Shown here one piece after another: positions 1 through 9,400 of a DNA stretch of 64,000 bases. Positions within the stretch are counted from its first letter, which is position 1; each line of letters starts with the position of its first letter. The notes under the pieces were generated by a model. It searched no databases. It saw only the letters and a list, made by a program, of their open reading frames with translations, and was not told the DNA's origin. The translations under genes and the position numbers were made by a program. The DNA is taken from positions 1 through 64,000 of the forward strand of contig JANQQU010000086.1 of NCBI GenBank assembly GCA_028284905.1. Reading direction: 5' to 3'. Source of the stretch: Calditrichia bacterium (GTDB lineage: Bacteria > Calditrichota > Calditrichia > RBG-13-44-9 > J075).

Positions 1-28
1 TGTTATGTGTTGTTAAGTCGTACCCCCA
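1..28 (+). repeat. Left terminal inverted repeat of the IS
   Basis: This 28-bp sequence, TGTTATGTGTTGTTAAGTCG followed by TACCCCCA, is the exact reverse complement of bases 1467-1494. Beyond it, both ends share a related TAAAGTxGTACC stretch, so transposase contacts may extend to about 50 bp. Confidence 0.95.
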
Positions 29-84
29 TTGTACAATAAAGTAGTACCGCCCCTGGCGGTTGGGAAATAACGAATTTTATAGAA

Positions 85-118
85 GATTCTCTCAAGTAAA
101 AATAAGCGTGAGAGAATC
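85..118 (+). promoter_or_regulatory. Hairpin just upstream of the transposase start
   Basis: GATTCTCTCA (85-94) and TGAGAGAATC (109-118) form a perfect 10-bp stem with a 14-nt loop, ending 2 nt before the ATG at 121. No clear Shine-Dalgarno sequence lies outside it. Insertion sequences often use such hairpins to hide the ribosome site when read-through transcripts enter from outside. That role is inferred here. Confidence 0.6.
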
Positions 119-120
119 AG

Positions 121-1461
121 ATGAAAAAAATTACGACATTGGAAGAGCGCTATCACATGATAGAACTTTTTAAGTCCGGTTACACAGATCAAGAGATTGC
201 TAATCAACTGCATTTTTCGCAAGCAACGGTTCGCAAATGGCGTCGCCGTTTTTTGCGAAAGGGGCGTAGTGGTTTGGGTTCTAACATGGGCCGCCAATTG
301 AAAGGCGCATTGGTCAGTTTTCCGGAAGAGTTGAAAATCCGGTTGTTTCAATGGCGCGACCAACACCCGGGTTGGGGAGCTATGACTTTGTTGGCCGAAC
401 TGCAACGGGACAGCTATTGGAGAAATGAACGACTTCCCAGTATATCGGCGCTTAATTGTTGGCTGCGGGAAAATGAACTGGCCCGCCCTTATCACAAGCA
501 TAGCCCCTTGCCAGCGCCGACAGATGCCGATACGCCTCGATATGCGCATGATGAATGGGAAATGGACGCTCGCGGCTACCATTATATTCCGGATATCGGG
601 GTCATTGCTCTGATTAACCTGAATGATTGCTATAGCCATGTTCGATTGTTGTCTTACCCTTGTTGGCTGGGAGCTAAAAGACGGCAACGACATCCAACAA
701 CTGAGGACTACCAGGCCGCGCTGCGTCTGGCATTCATGGATTGGGGGTTGCCCAATCGACTGTCGGTAGACCATGATACTGTCTTCTACGACAATGATCA
801 GCCGGCCCCTTTTCCCACCCGGTTTCATCGCTGGTTGATTTGTTTGGGGATTGAGCTGTCTTTTGGACGTAAAGGTTTTCCTACCGATCAGGCGATAACA
901 GAGAGAAGTCATCAACTTTGGTTTCATCAAGTCATCGAAGGACAGCGTTTTAAAAGTATCACTCAACTGTTTGATCACCTTAAAAAACGAAGAGCTTTTC
1001 TCAATGAATCTTTGCCCTGTATGACGCTTGGGCAAAAGCCACCTTTGCTGGCACATCCGGGTGCGAAAAAACCACGCCGGTTCTATCACATACAACTTGA
1101 AGAGCACTTGCTGGATATACAACGCCTGTATGAGTATCTCGCGAAAGGAAGATGGTTTCGTAAAGTTAGCAAAGATGGCACTTTTTCTCTGGGACGACAA
1201 GTTTACTATCTGAGCAGGCAATGGGCAAAAGAGCCCATTGAAATTACTTTCGATGTAGAAACCAGGCAATGGATTTGCAAAAACGAAAATGACACAAAAA
1301 CGCATTCGGTTGGGATCAAAGGAGACTCTAAACTTGAACTGATGGGAGAAGATGGGCCCTTTATTAAATTGCCTTACTGTCAACTTCATTTGCCTTTTTC
1401 TTATAATGATTGGAGAAAATTACAAATTATTACACCTGCTAAGAGGGGTACGACTTTATGA
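121..1461 (+). CDS. IS481-family DDE transposase
   Basis: This 446-residue protein cuts and joins the ends of the surrounding insertion sequence. Residues about 5-55 form a helix-turn-helix of the kind found in IS481/IS3 transposases (YTDQEIANQL followed by ATVRKWRRRF). An rve-type integrase core follows, with likely catalytic residues Asp149 (WEMDARG), Asp217 (SVDHDTVFY) and Glu261 (AITERSHQLW). A basic C-terminal region of about 130 residues probably contributes to DNA binding. Length and layout match intact family members, and no frameshift is seen. It is the only gene in the element, and the start ATG follows a hairpin. A 458-residue ORF on the opposite strand is an antisense shadow. Confidence 0.88.
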   Translation: MKKITTLEERYHMIELFKSGYTDQEIANQLHFSQATVRKWRRRFLRKGRSGLGSNMGRQLKGALVSFPEELKIRLFQWRDQHPGWGAMTLLAELQRDSYWRNERLPSISALNCWLRENELARPYHKHSPLPAPTDADTPRYAHDEWEMDARGYHYIPDIGVIALINLNDCYSHVRLLSYPCWLGAKRRQRHPTTEDYQAALRLAFMDWGLPNRLSVDHDTVFYDNDQPAPFPTRFHRWLICLGIELSFGRKGFPTDQAITERSHQLWFHQVIEGQRFKSITQLFDHLKKRRAFLNESLPCMTLGQKPPLLAHPGAKKPRRFYHIQLEEHLLDIQRLYEYLAKGRWFRKVSKDGTFSLGRQVYYLSRQWAKEPIEITFDVETRQWICKNENDTKTHSVGIKGDSKLELMGEDGPFIKLPYCQLHLPFSYNDWRKLQIITPAKRGTTL

Positions 1462-1466
1462 TACTT

Positions 1467-1494
1467 TGGGGGTACGACTTAACAACACATAACA
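1467..1494 (-). repeat. Right terminal inverted repeat of the IS
   Basis: This is the perfect reverse complement of bases 1-28. It begins 6 bp after the transposase stop codon, so the coding sequence runs almost into the right tip. Confidence 0.95.
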
Positions 1495-1522
1495 ACCCTG
1501 AACCCTGAACTCCGAATTATCT

Positions 1523-1933
1523 TTATAAATCCCATCCGGCTCGGGCGAGCATGTAGCCGGTAAAGGCTGCTATCACCAAAAAAACAATCCCACCTTGAAA
1601 GTAAGTAATTGCAAACGTATCAGTTACCGGCACTAATTTATCCCCATCCCGGAATACCAGGCGGCCTATTTCATAGAGGCGGTAAACGATGAAAATGGCA
1701 ATAATGCGGGTAAACCATTTAAATCCTTTCCAGATTGCCAGGGGAATAAGGATGACGAATAATCCGCCGGTAATGAAGTAGATTAAGCCGCTGTCGGGGC
1801 GAGCGGTCTTGGAGCTAATACCGGACTGGGCAATGATGATGGCCCCGATCAGGTAAATCAATCCATATACAAAATAAGTGATTGCCGCCTGCCGATATTT
1901 CTCTGTCTGAGCTTCCGTCATAGTCGTTTCCAT
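1523..1933 (-). CDS. Small four-helix membrane protein, unknown function
   Basis: I do not recognise the family. The 136-residue product has four hydrophobic stretches (around residues 18-40, 48-68, 72-90 and 108-130), linked by short polar loops, and a hydrophilic N-terminus (MTEAQTEKYR). A second in-frame Met four codons in could be the real start. It is the last gene of the minus-strand block, downstream of a CopD-like membrane protein with a 58-bp gap, so the two may be co-transcribed. Its stop lies 28 bp from the right tip of the IS, so a natural downstream terminator may have been displaced by the insertion. Confidence 0.6.
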   Translation of the reverse strand: METTMTEAQTEKYRQAAITYFVYGLIYLIGAIIIAQSGISSKTARPDSGLIYFITGGLFVILIPLAIWKGFKWFTRIIAIFIVYRLYEIGRLVFRDGDKLVPVTDTFAITYFQGGIVFLVIAAFTGYMLARAGWDL

Positions 1934-1991
1934 CCGATTAAGATTAGATTGCTAGATTATAGCTGTTGCCGGTCAAAAATACAAAACAGGA

Positions 1992-2486
1992 TTAGAGATA
2001 TCGCAAATATAACCCGATAAACATGGCAGCGGCGAAAAGTATCAATACGATAACTGTCGATCCAATAATTTTCCCACGAAGGCTTCGAAAAGAGGGGAGG
2101 TTGTCTTCATCGGAATTTTCTGCCAGCGCTGCCAGGGCCGGTGCCAATCGAATGCTAAACCAGATTTGAATGCCCAATATGATCAGGAAAAAGAGGATTT
2201 TAACGGCGAGCAGGGTCATATAATTCGTAGAAAACTGAAAGCCAATGCCGTAACCGCTATTGATGATATTGAATACACCACTAAGAATAATTGCTCCGAT
2301 AATCTCTTTACTATAGCGGATAAAACGGTGGAGCACCCGGGCTAATAGTGACGGAACGCCCGGCGGCAAAGATTTTCCTTTCCCGAACATGGAAATGAAA
2401 ACCAGGCCATAAAAGCAAAGTCCTCCAATCCAGAGGACAATGCCGGTAAGATGTATCCAGAGCACTAATGTTTTGAAGGCGAGCAA
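1992..2486 (-). CDS. CopD-like integral membrane protein
   Basis: This 164-residue protein has four predicted transmembrane helices. The N-terminus LVLWIHLTGIVLWIGGLCFY matches the pattern of the CopD/YozB group, in which a His and a GG in helix one are typical and haem or copper handling is suspected. A second conserved-looking helix follows at FIRYSKEIIGAIILSGVFNI. The exact role cannot be read from sequence. Lying in a block with Fe-S, haem and cytochrome genes, a job in redox-cofactor handling at the membrane is plausible. Confidence 0.55.
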   Translation of the reverse strand: MLAFKTLVLWIHLTGIVLWIGGLCFYGLVFISMFGKGKSLPPGVPSLLARVLHRFIRYSKEIIGAIILSGVFNIINSGYGIGFQFSTNYMTLLAVKILFFLIILGIQIWFSIRLAPALAALAENSDEDNLPSFRSLRGKIIGSTVIVLILFAAAMFIGLYLRYL

Positions 2487-2586
2487 TTTTATACCGAATA
2501 ATTAAATACTGTTTGAAGTCGAAGGAAAAGATAGTAGCAGTTGCAGGAAGTAAATTTGCTACTGGTACTGCCACTGCCACTAGCGT

Positions 2587-3108
2587 TTACATTCCAATAA
2601 TACTGCGAATCTCATCCATAATCGTTGTGTCAATCTCCTTGTATCCCTTTTCAATCGCATGCTGTTCGATGCTTTTCTTCACCATGGGTTTGACAAAAAC
2701 CGGAATGCGGTTCAGGCGTTCCATCGCTTCGTCTGTCCATACGACTGCAGGTTCCTCTTGCTTTTCGAAGGCCTCGTTGATCGCGCCGGTGAAGGGACAC
2801 TTGGATCCACCGGACTTTTCCGAGGCAGCAGTTGCCGGCTGAGCCGGAGTACTTTCCGCTGCTACCGGGGTGTTGTGCTGGTTAGTCAAGGCGCCGCGCA
2901 ATGTGCCCATCGGTGCGGTCGTTTCTTTCTTGCCACCAATCTTAACATCCAGCGAACGGACCATTTGAGTTTCCATGGCATTGGTAAGCATCGCGATGCT
3001 TTTACTGCAGGAAGGGCAGCCGAACACAACTGTCATCGAACCTTCTTCCGGGCCGCGGGTTTCGGTTATTTTCATTGCCTCGTCGCATTCGATACATAAA
3101 AATTTCAT
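2587..3108 (-). CDS. Zinc-ribbon protein with C-terminal PCP-reductase-like domain
   Basis: The 173-residue protein has an N-terminal zinc- or iron-binding ribbon with Cys5, Cys8, Cys31 and Cys34 (CIEC...CPSC), a Pro/Ala-rich linker of about 35 residues and, from residue 122, a domain starting VVWTDEAMERLNRIP. That pattern (WTxEA-x3-L-x-R-x-P, then basic helices and a final Ala-x-E/K) resembles the C-terminal domain of the dark-operative protochlorophyllide reductase subunit BchB/ChlB (PCP_red). The same domain occurs in the USP fusion and the radical SAM protein of this block. The gene follows the Mrp-type ATPase by 52 bp across a short repeat. No enzymatic function is proven. Tetrapyrrole or Fe-S binding is inferred from the BchB relationship. 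Confidence 0.68.
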   Translation of the reverse strand: MKFLCIECDEAMKITETRGPEEGSMTVVFGCPSCSKSIAMLTNAMETQMVRSLDVKIGGKKETTAPMGTLRGALTNQHNTPVAAESTPAQPATAASEKSGGSKCPFTGAINEAFEKQEEPAVVWTDEAMERLNRIPVFVKPMVKKSIEQHAIEKGYKEIDTTIMDEIRSIIGM

Positions 3109-3124
3109 TTATATCTCCGATATT

Positions 3125-3160
3125 AGAGTTCAGAGTTTAAAGTTCAGAGTTCAGAGTTAC
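3125..3160. repeat. Short tandem intergenic repeat (GAGTTCA unit)
   Basis: Imperfect copies of GAGTTCA/GAGTTTAAA occur head to tail in the 52-bp gap between the ATPase and the zinc-ribbon gene. It is one of several such low-complexity intergenic tracts in the window, each built from its own short unit. Confidence 0.7.
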
Positions 3161-4057
3161 TCAATCCTGCTGAGATTCTGTAAAGCTAATTATTTTCTCG
3201 CCAAGTCCGGCAATTGCATTTGCTGCCGGCAGTGATTCATGGTCTTTGACGAAAAAACGGCCTTCGTCGCTGGCAAATGCCATTCGTGGATCGAAGGGGA
3301 TTTTTCCCAGATAAGGCACCTGGTAATCTTTGGCCAGTTTCTCGACATGCCCGGTAGGGAAGAGGACGTCTTCGTTACCGCACTTGGGGCAAACATAGGC
3401 AGACATGTTTTCGATCAGACCGATCACCGGCGTCTGCAAAATATCTGTGGCCATTTTGATCGATTTTCCCACAACAAACTGGGAGACCGCAGAAGGGATC
3501 GTAACGATAATTGTCCCGGAAATGCGCGGGAGTATGTCGACCACATTCGGTAATTTGTCGGTGCCGGGAGGTAAATCGATTAGCAGGTAATCCAATGTGC
3601 CCCAATTGGTATCGGCAATTAATTCCCGGATCGCTGCAGCTTCCATCATGCCTCGCCAGGTAAAGGCATCTTTTTGAGTGGGCGCATCCCAAACAACCGG
3701 ATCACTACTGTCCGCCAGCAGTAAATCGATCGCCATTACCTTAATGCCCAGATCGCCGGTAGCGGGGTTCATGCCATCAGTGCCGGGCGTCGATTTTTGA
3801 TCCTGAACGCCACACATTTTCGCCACTGATGAGCCATTGATGTCTGTATCAACGATACCAACAGCATTACCTTTCATTGCGAGGGTCGCGGCCAGATTCA
3901 CCGATAAAGAGCTTTTACCAACCCCGCCCTTGCCGCTCATAACAGCTATGATGTGCCGTACGCTGGATAACCGGTCGCTAAGGCGATTACCTTGCTCAGT
4001 TACCTGTTCGATAATATTGGAACCACCGTCTCCGACTATGTCTTTATAAGTTTTCAT
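3161..4057 (-). CDS. Mrp/NBP35-family Fe-S carrier ATPase
   Basis: The 298-residue protein is a deviant-Walker P-loop ATPase of the Mrp/ApbC/NBP35 group, which holds and transfers Fe-S clusters. The P-loop GKGGVGKSS (residues 42-50) carries the signature lysine. DTDINGSS (70-77) is the switch I region and DLPPGT (161-166) the switch II region. The Cys pair CPKC (223-226) is the expected bridging-cluster ligand set of a dimer. The common N-terminal DUF59 domain is missing, so this is the short form. The start overlaps the stop of the upstream USP fusion gene by one base (TAATG), which implies translational coupling. This ties Fe-S delivery to the PCP_red-containing proteins on both sides. Confidence 0.88.
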   Translation of the reverse strand: MKTYKDIVGDGGSNIIEQVTEQGNRLSDRLSSVRHIIAVMSGKGGVGKSSLSVNLAATLAMKGNAVGIVDTDINGSSVAKMCGVQDQKSTPGTDGMNPATGDLGIKVMAIDLLLADSSDPVVWDAPTQKDAFTWRGMMEAAAIRELIADTNWGTLDYLLIDLPPGTDKLPNVVDILPRISGTIIVTIPSAVSQFVVGKSIKMATDILQTPVIGLIENMSAYVCPKCGNEDVLFPTGHVEKLAKDYQVPYLGKIPFDPRMAFASDEGRFFVKDHESLPAANAIAGLGEKIISFTESQQD

Positions 4058-5985
4058 TAATGCTTATCCGAATCCTTTTTGTCCTTGTTTTGTTTCGCGA
4101 TCATCTCTTCCATCGCCTTTAAACCATCTTTTATACCCTCTTCGGCGATCGCTATGTTAATCAGGTCGGTATCGTGTCTGCGGGCGCAGGCTTCCATGCG
4201 TTCGCGGGTGCCATCGCGCATAAATCCTTCCGGCACGCGTTGCAGACGTTCCATTGCCTCGAGCGTCCAGTAAAAATCACCATCTTTGATCTTCTCTTCA
4301 ACCTTCGGTTTTGCTGTATTGCTCAATTTGCCACGCTCCTCCAGGTTTTGGGTATGTTCCATTACATCGCCGGCCACTTCCTTCACCAGATCCGCGGTGA
4401 TAGAAGGAATCTTGTTAACCCGGGCTTTCTTTTCAATTTGGGCTTTGGCACGCCGGCGCATGTAGCCGGAGGGCACCAGGCGTAAGGCTTTTTTCGCGTC
4501 GCTGGTCCAGAGCAGGCGTTTATTGTCGAAGGTGACTTCTTCGATAGTATCACCTTCCAGCTCTGTGCGATTCATGATCGCTTCTTTGTCGAGCTTTTCG
4601 AATTTCTCCGTTTCAGCAGAGCAAACCGGGCAGATTACCGGTAGCACGTCTTTCGCTGCATAGCCACATTCCTTGCAAATATAGGTATCTGTTTCCAGCA
4701 AACCTTTCTTTTCAATGGCAACTTCTTCCGCAATGATGCCCATAGCAAGCATCGCTTTCTCGGGGAGAATGCTCGCCATAGAGTTTTGCACCACTTTCAG
4801 AGAGATGATCGAATGGCCCCGTTCCATTGCCCAGCGATGGATGGTCGTACGGGCAATGCCGCGCACCGACTCCGGTGCAGTATGGAGTAACTGAGTGGCT
4901 TCTTCCGTCCATACCATGGTTTCTTCCGCGCGAACGTCGATGGCCGGGGTAAAGCGCTGGCTGGAGAGGAGGACATTACACTCAGCAAGGCGCACCAGAT
5001 TCTCCGTGTTGCTGCCGATGTCCATATCTTCGTCGCTGTGCACACCAATGCGGCCAAGCACCAGCAACCAGGGCTTTTCTCTACGCACATACTGGATGAT
5101 TTTTTCGAATGCTTTCCCATCCAACAGCGTAATTTTCAAATTGAGGCCATCTTCCTCGGCAATCCGGCGGGCGACTTCCAGGTGGGACTGATAAATTTTG
5201 GCGAGACCAGTGTCGATAACATCTTCGTGCAACTGCTCCTGTTCCTTGAACTTGAAGACCTTCGAAGCCTTTTCAGTAAGTACATTGGCAATGCTGTTAA
5301 ACATGGTGTAATGGAGATATGGATCATAAACGGCAATTGCTTCTACTTCCTTGCCAAGTTCCTTGCCCATTTTGATCGCGGTGCGCAAGCCGGCAAAAGA
5401 TTCCGGACTACCGTCTATGCCGACGATGATATTTCCCCCTACTTTGTCACCATCTTCCCCAACTTCCATTCCTTCAATTTGCTCTTTGACCGGGGCGATA
5501 TCCTTAATGATGAATGTGTCGGTTTTGGTACGGCGAATAACACGTTCCGTGACGCTGCCGAGAATACTGTCTTTTACTGCTCCGAGACCTAACGCCCCCA
5601 TAATCACCAGATCATAATCGTTGTTGTTGATGTCATCCACGAGCACTTTGTAGTTCTTGCCATCAATCATTCTTGGTTCGAAAGGAACCATCGATTTCTC
5701 CGAGTAATGGCGCATTACTTCCAGGTAGGAATCTGAAATCAGCTCCAGCCCCATGGTAATGAGGGTATCATGGATATTCCGCTGCTTTTCCAGCTCTTCT
5801 TCGATCTGGTATTCTTCCGGCAGGGTAAATTCCATCTGTTTAAAACGAATGTCATGCATTCTCGCGGCATAGGCATGGCAACCAACCAGGTTCGATCCGA
5901 ATTTTTCCGCCAAAGCAACACCCAGTTCGATACTTCTCAGCGAGTGTTCCGAATTATCTACTGGCACATAAATCTTTTTAAACAT
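4057..5985 (-). CDS. Double universal stress protein fused to a rubredoxin-like ribbon and three PCP_red-like domains
   Basis: I place the start at the ATG at 5985 (MFKKIYVPVDNSEHS), which has an AGGAGG ribosome site; the ORF-track start 16 codons earlier has none. Two UspA domains come first (residues about 1-155 and 175-335), each with an N-terminal VPVDNS/VGIDGS strand and a G-x2-G-x9-GS nucleotide loop (GALGLGAVKDSILGS). Then come a PCP_red-like domain (about 357, MVWTEEATQLL), a zinc or iron ribbon (CKECGY...CPVCS, about 437-453), and two more PCP_red-like domains (about 492, LLWTSDAKKAL; about 572, FYWTLEAMERL). At 642 residues this is far larger than a usual USP. ATP or AMP sensing by the USP part is family knowledge; the role of the repeats is unknown. 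The gene is translationally coupled to the Mrp ATPase. Confidence 0.78.
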   Translation of the reverse strand: MFKKIYVPVDNSEHSLRSIELGVALAEKFGSNLVGCHAYAARMHDIRFKQMEFTLPEEYQIEEELEKQRNIHDTLITMGLELISDSYLEVMRHYSEKSMVPFEPRMIDGKNYKVLVDDINNNDYDLVIMGALGLGAVKDSILGSVTERVIRRTKTDTFIIKDIAPVKEQIEGMEVGEDGDKVGGNIIVGIDGSPESFAGLRTAIKMGKELGKEVEAIAVYDPYLHYTMFNSIANVLTEKASKVFKFKEQEQLHEDVIDTGLAKIYQSHLEVARRIAEEDGLNLKITLLDGKAFEKIIQYVRREKPWLLVLGRIGVHSDEDMDIGSNTENLVRLAECNVLLSSQRFTPAIDVRAEETMVWTEEATQLLHTAPESVRGIARTTIHRWAMERGHSIISLKVVQNSMASILPEKAMLAMGIIAEEVAIEKKGLLETDTYICKECGYAAKDVLPVICPVCSAETEKFEKLDKEAIMNRTELEGDTIEEVTFDNKRLLWTSDAKKALRLVPSGYMRRRAKAQIEKKARVNKIPSITADLVKEVAGDVMEHTQNLEERGKLSNTAKPKVEEKIKDGDFYWTLEAMERLQRVPEGFMRDGTRERMEACARRHDTDLINIAIAEEGIKDGLKAMEEMIAKQNKDKKDSDKH

Positions 5986-6171
5986 GGAAATTCCTCCTGC
6001 AAGAAATGGCTTGTGCGGTGTAACAGAAAACAAGTTGGGAAATTATAGTTTTCACAAGATATAAGGGGTGAATGTAAAGGTTTCAGTAATAAAAGTCAAT
6101 ATGTAAACGGGGGATTCGTTTAACGATATGAGTGATTAGCAGGTGGATTTCCGCGGTGAATATTTTATCCC

Positions 6172-6325
6172 GGGTAAACGATGCCTGGTATGCATCATTT
6201 ACCCGCCAGGAACTGGTGCCCCCGGTTATTTTAGAGCGCCCTTTTCGGGCGAAGGAATTAGTCGAGCGGCACTCAGATCCGTAGGACCGTAAATAGCTTA
6301 CCCGGTGCGCACAGCACCTGGTAAG
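6172..6325 (-). promoter_or_regulatory. Structured leader candidate upstream of the USP fusion gene
   Basis: The roughly 450-bp gap between the secreted-protein gene and the USP fusion contains three successive hairpins. They are a 13-bp stem at 6172-6184/6192-6204 whose single non-Watson-Crick pair is a G-U only in the minus-strand RNA, a CGCCC/GGGCG stem at 6237-6251 and a CTTACC-CGGTGC/GCACC-GGTAAG stem at 6297-6325. They lie downstream of a terminator, on the minus strand leading to the USP gene. I recognise no known riboswitch. The rest of the gap shows nothing clear. Confidence 0.4.
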
Positions 6326-6360
6326 AGATGAGTAGAAATAATACCCGGTTTAAATAAACT

Positions 6361-6403
6361 CCAAAAAAAAATACCCGGATACGTTGAAAACGTTCCGGGT
6401 ATT
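6361..6403 (-). terminator. Rho-independent terminator of the large secreted protein gene
   Basis: AATACCCGGA (6370-6379) pairs with TCCGGGTATT (6394-6403), and an inner ACGTT/AACGT extends the stem to a tiny loop. On the minus strand the hairpin is followed by eight U residues. It sits 32 bp beyond the stop of the gene ending at 6435. Confidence 0.85.
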
Positions 6404-6434
6404 ATCCTCAATTCAAATTAAGCTGCTTATCTCT

Positions 6435-9400
6435 TTAACGGAGAAGAACCATCTTGCGGGTGGCTGAATAAGTGCCTACGGAAATATGATAGAAATATAC
6501 TCCGGAAGTTACTTCATGGTCGGATTGATCCCGGCTGTCCCATTTTAGTTCATAATAACCGGGAGAGCGGTTACCGTCGAATAATACCCGCACCAGTTGC
6601 CCGGCAATATTATAGACAGCAATCCTTACCTTCGCGGACTGTCCGGAAATAGATGGGACATCGAAACGGATGGTTGTTTCCGGGTTAAACGGATTTGGAT
6701 AGTTTTGATATAATGCGAAACGATCCGGTATTGCGGTTTCCCCAATAATAAAGGGGATTTCCGCCTGTTGGATTTTCCCATCATTGAGTTGATAGCGTTC
6801 CAGGCTAAGCTTGGAAAGGCTGCCATTAGTACCGGTGATTTCAAAGTTCAGGCGCAGTAATTCTCCTGGCTGATTCACTGCCTTACTGTTAAAGGCCCCG
6901 ATTCGCAGACGCCCTTCTTCATTGTTGGTCAGCACGGTAAAATCCTGGCTTAATGACGTTTTGTCTACACCGAGGAAGCGAAGCGCCGTCGGGTCATATT
7001 GAAAGTCAATCGTCGCGGAAATTACATTTTCATTTGCTGCGACCATTAACGGGATGGTAATTGCTTCGCCTGGTGTGCCATTCAAGCGTTCCAGGTAACG
7101 ATAGGGAACAATTTCCGGTGCAGACTTCGCAAATGCATTCTCATTTAATGGAGAAGGCGAGGGCATCCAATTTCCTGAAACGTCCCCAAGTAATGATGCT
7201 AAATAATCCTGGTTGAGTTCATCCACAAGCAAGGGGGTATAAGAGCGGCTGGCAGGTGTGAATCGCCATTCACCGCTGTGTGCACCGGGAAGTCCGATTG
7301 CAAAACTACAGACGTTTTCGGCATCGGTTAAATCGATCACACTATTTTCGTCTACATCGGCAGCAATTGATTCACAGAGACCGGCAGAATCGGTCCCGGC
7401 GACAAACATTGCAATCAGCGCCGCATCGAAGCAGGTAATGCTCAAGGCATCAAAGTCGCCGCTTTTCTCCGGTGTAATCGTATAATTAAGTCCGCAAAAA
7501 AGATCTTCAAAGAGATAATTCCCGCTACCGCTCGTTACCCGGCTATCGATCATTGCACCGGATAAATTCAGCGTCGTGTTCGCCACTGTTGCACCGGTCG
7601 GACAATAAGTTACCTGGCCGGCAATGTCGCAATGGTCCAATACCTGGTAAGGACAGCAGGGCTCGGGAATGATCGGCGTGGGGCTACCTTCGTTAAAAAG
7701 CACATCATCGATGCATATTTCCGTACTATCTCCGAGGTCGCCGACCACATCAAATACCAGGCAGACTAATGGACCGCTGCCACTCAACGGGTCGATACCA
7801 AAGCTGCCGACTGTCAATTGTCCGGGGATGCCGCAATTAACCACGGGCGGATTAAAGCCAGAGGAGATGGTTCCGGCATTACCAGCACTAACGCAGTTTA
7901 ATACAGATTCATCGAAGGTAACGGTGATTTGATAGGAGAATATATCCATCCCGGTAACGTCATCGACGCAGATATAGACGGTGTCGCGAGTGCCGGTTAT
8001 TCCATTGAGGACACTATCGCACCAGGTCACTTCGACGGTCGTATCCACGACAGTTAACCATACCGGTACGATAACCGGATTTTCATCGGGATCGTTACTG
8101 TTGATGACCATATCACAGTGATAATCGCCTGGTGCCAGTCCTGTCGCATCTACTTCAATGAGCACATCCTGATAGCTGCCCGCTGCGATAATGCCACTGG
8201 TAGGGGTTTCCGTGAGCCAGGTGCAATCGCCGGTTTTTCCAGCCGCGGCCCAGTTGACCATATCTTCCAGGTAAATATCCGACCCGGGGTCGATAGAAAA
8301 GAGGCTGATATTACCGGTGTAAAATGCGATTCTACCACTGCCGTGCTGGCCGGCAAGCAGCGCTATCTGATTACTATTGGACGCATTGCGTGCCAGAATA
8401 GTAAAACTCGCCCCAATATCACTTTCAAAAACAATATCAAAATTGCCGGAAAGATCGGAGGAGCTGAGACCCATGGTCATTTCGTGACCGGCTGCAGCAG
8501 GGGTTAATGCAGCACTGATTGAAGTGAAGGATATACTTGCAACGCTTACCTCAAAGCCTGCCGGCATGATGGCCACTGGGCCTGTCTGATTGGGTTGTTC
8601 AACGATCAACCCACAACCATTTGCCACAAAATTACGGATTTCAAACGCTTTTCCGGCCAAATCATCCACATAAGTATTCTCGACATATAATACATCAAAA
8701 TTATCGAGAAAGGCCGGGGTAATTGTTGCCGGATTATTAATAACCGTGATGTCTGCCCCCAGGCTTATGAGTCGACTTATATGCGATGAGGATCCACCGA
8801 AAAATAAAACTTTTGCAGAAATCGCAGCGCTGCTATTGTTACTATAAATAGCCGGAATATTTAGCCCGAGAAGATTCCCGGCATCATCACTTTTGTACTG
8901 GGATAAATCCAGATCCTTATGGGCCGGATGGGAAGTGCCGGAACTGCTTGACGCCCGGGAATTCCTGGCTTGCGTGAAGGTGCGCCGGAGCGGTATCTCT
9001 TGCCCATTTTCCGCCAGAAGCGTAACATCCTGTTCGCTGATTGACCAAATTAAGGAATCGCAGCCTGAGGGTGCCGTATTGGAAATTCTCAATATGTCGC
9101 TATCGCTGCCTCCTACCGGCACGGTAAAATTGAACATGTTCGGAGCAACGGCAATGTCGGGAGGACATCCATCCGTATTCGCACAAACATTATCCAGGCC
9201 AAATTCCTGCCCACCGATAATTAGGTAATAAACCGGGCCATTGAGAATTAATTTGTTCGCTGCGAAACTGAGGGTAACAGTACCGCCGGACCAGGAAGTT
9301 GGCGCAGAACTTATATCCCCGCTAAAAATGGGGTCGCCATTTACCGCTATGTTTTCTATGCCACCTAAATCAAAATAATCCAACGTGACACTGCTGACAG

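Larger units (their letters stand above)
1..1494 (+). mobile_element. Complete IS481-family insertion sequence
   Basis: The element is bounded by perfect 28-bp inverted repeats starting TGTTATGTG and ending CACATAACA, with imperfect similarity continuing about 20 bp further in. It carries a single DDE transposase gene. The TGT...ACA tips and one-ORF layout fit the IS481 family. The right tip abuts a short CCCTGAA repeat. The left target flank lies outside the window, so a target-site duplication cannot be tested. All parts look intact, so the element may still be active. Confidence 0.88.

Noticed and set aside
13-1389. 458-codon ORF on the strand opposite the transposase
   Set aside because: It is fully antisense to a clear DDE transposase, shows no family motif and has an unlikely Phe/Arg/Gln-rich composition.
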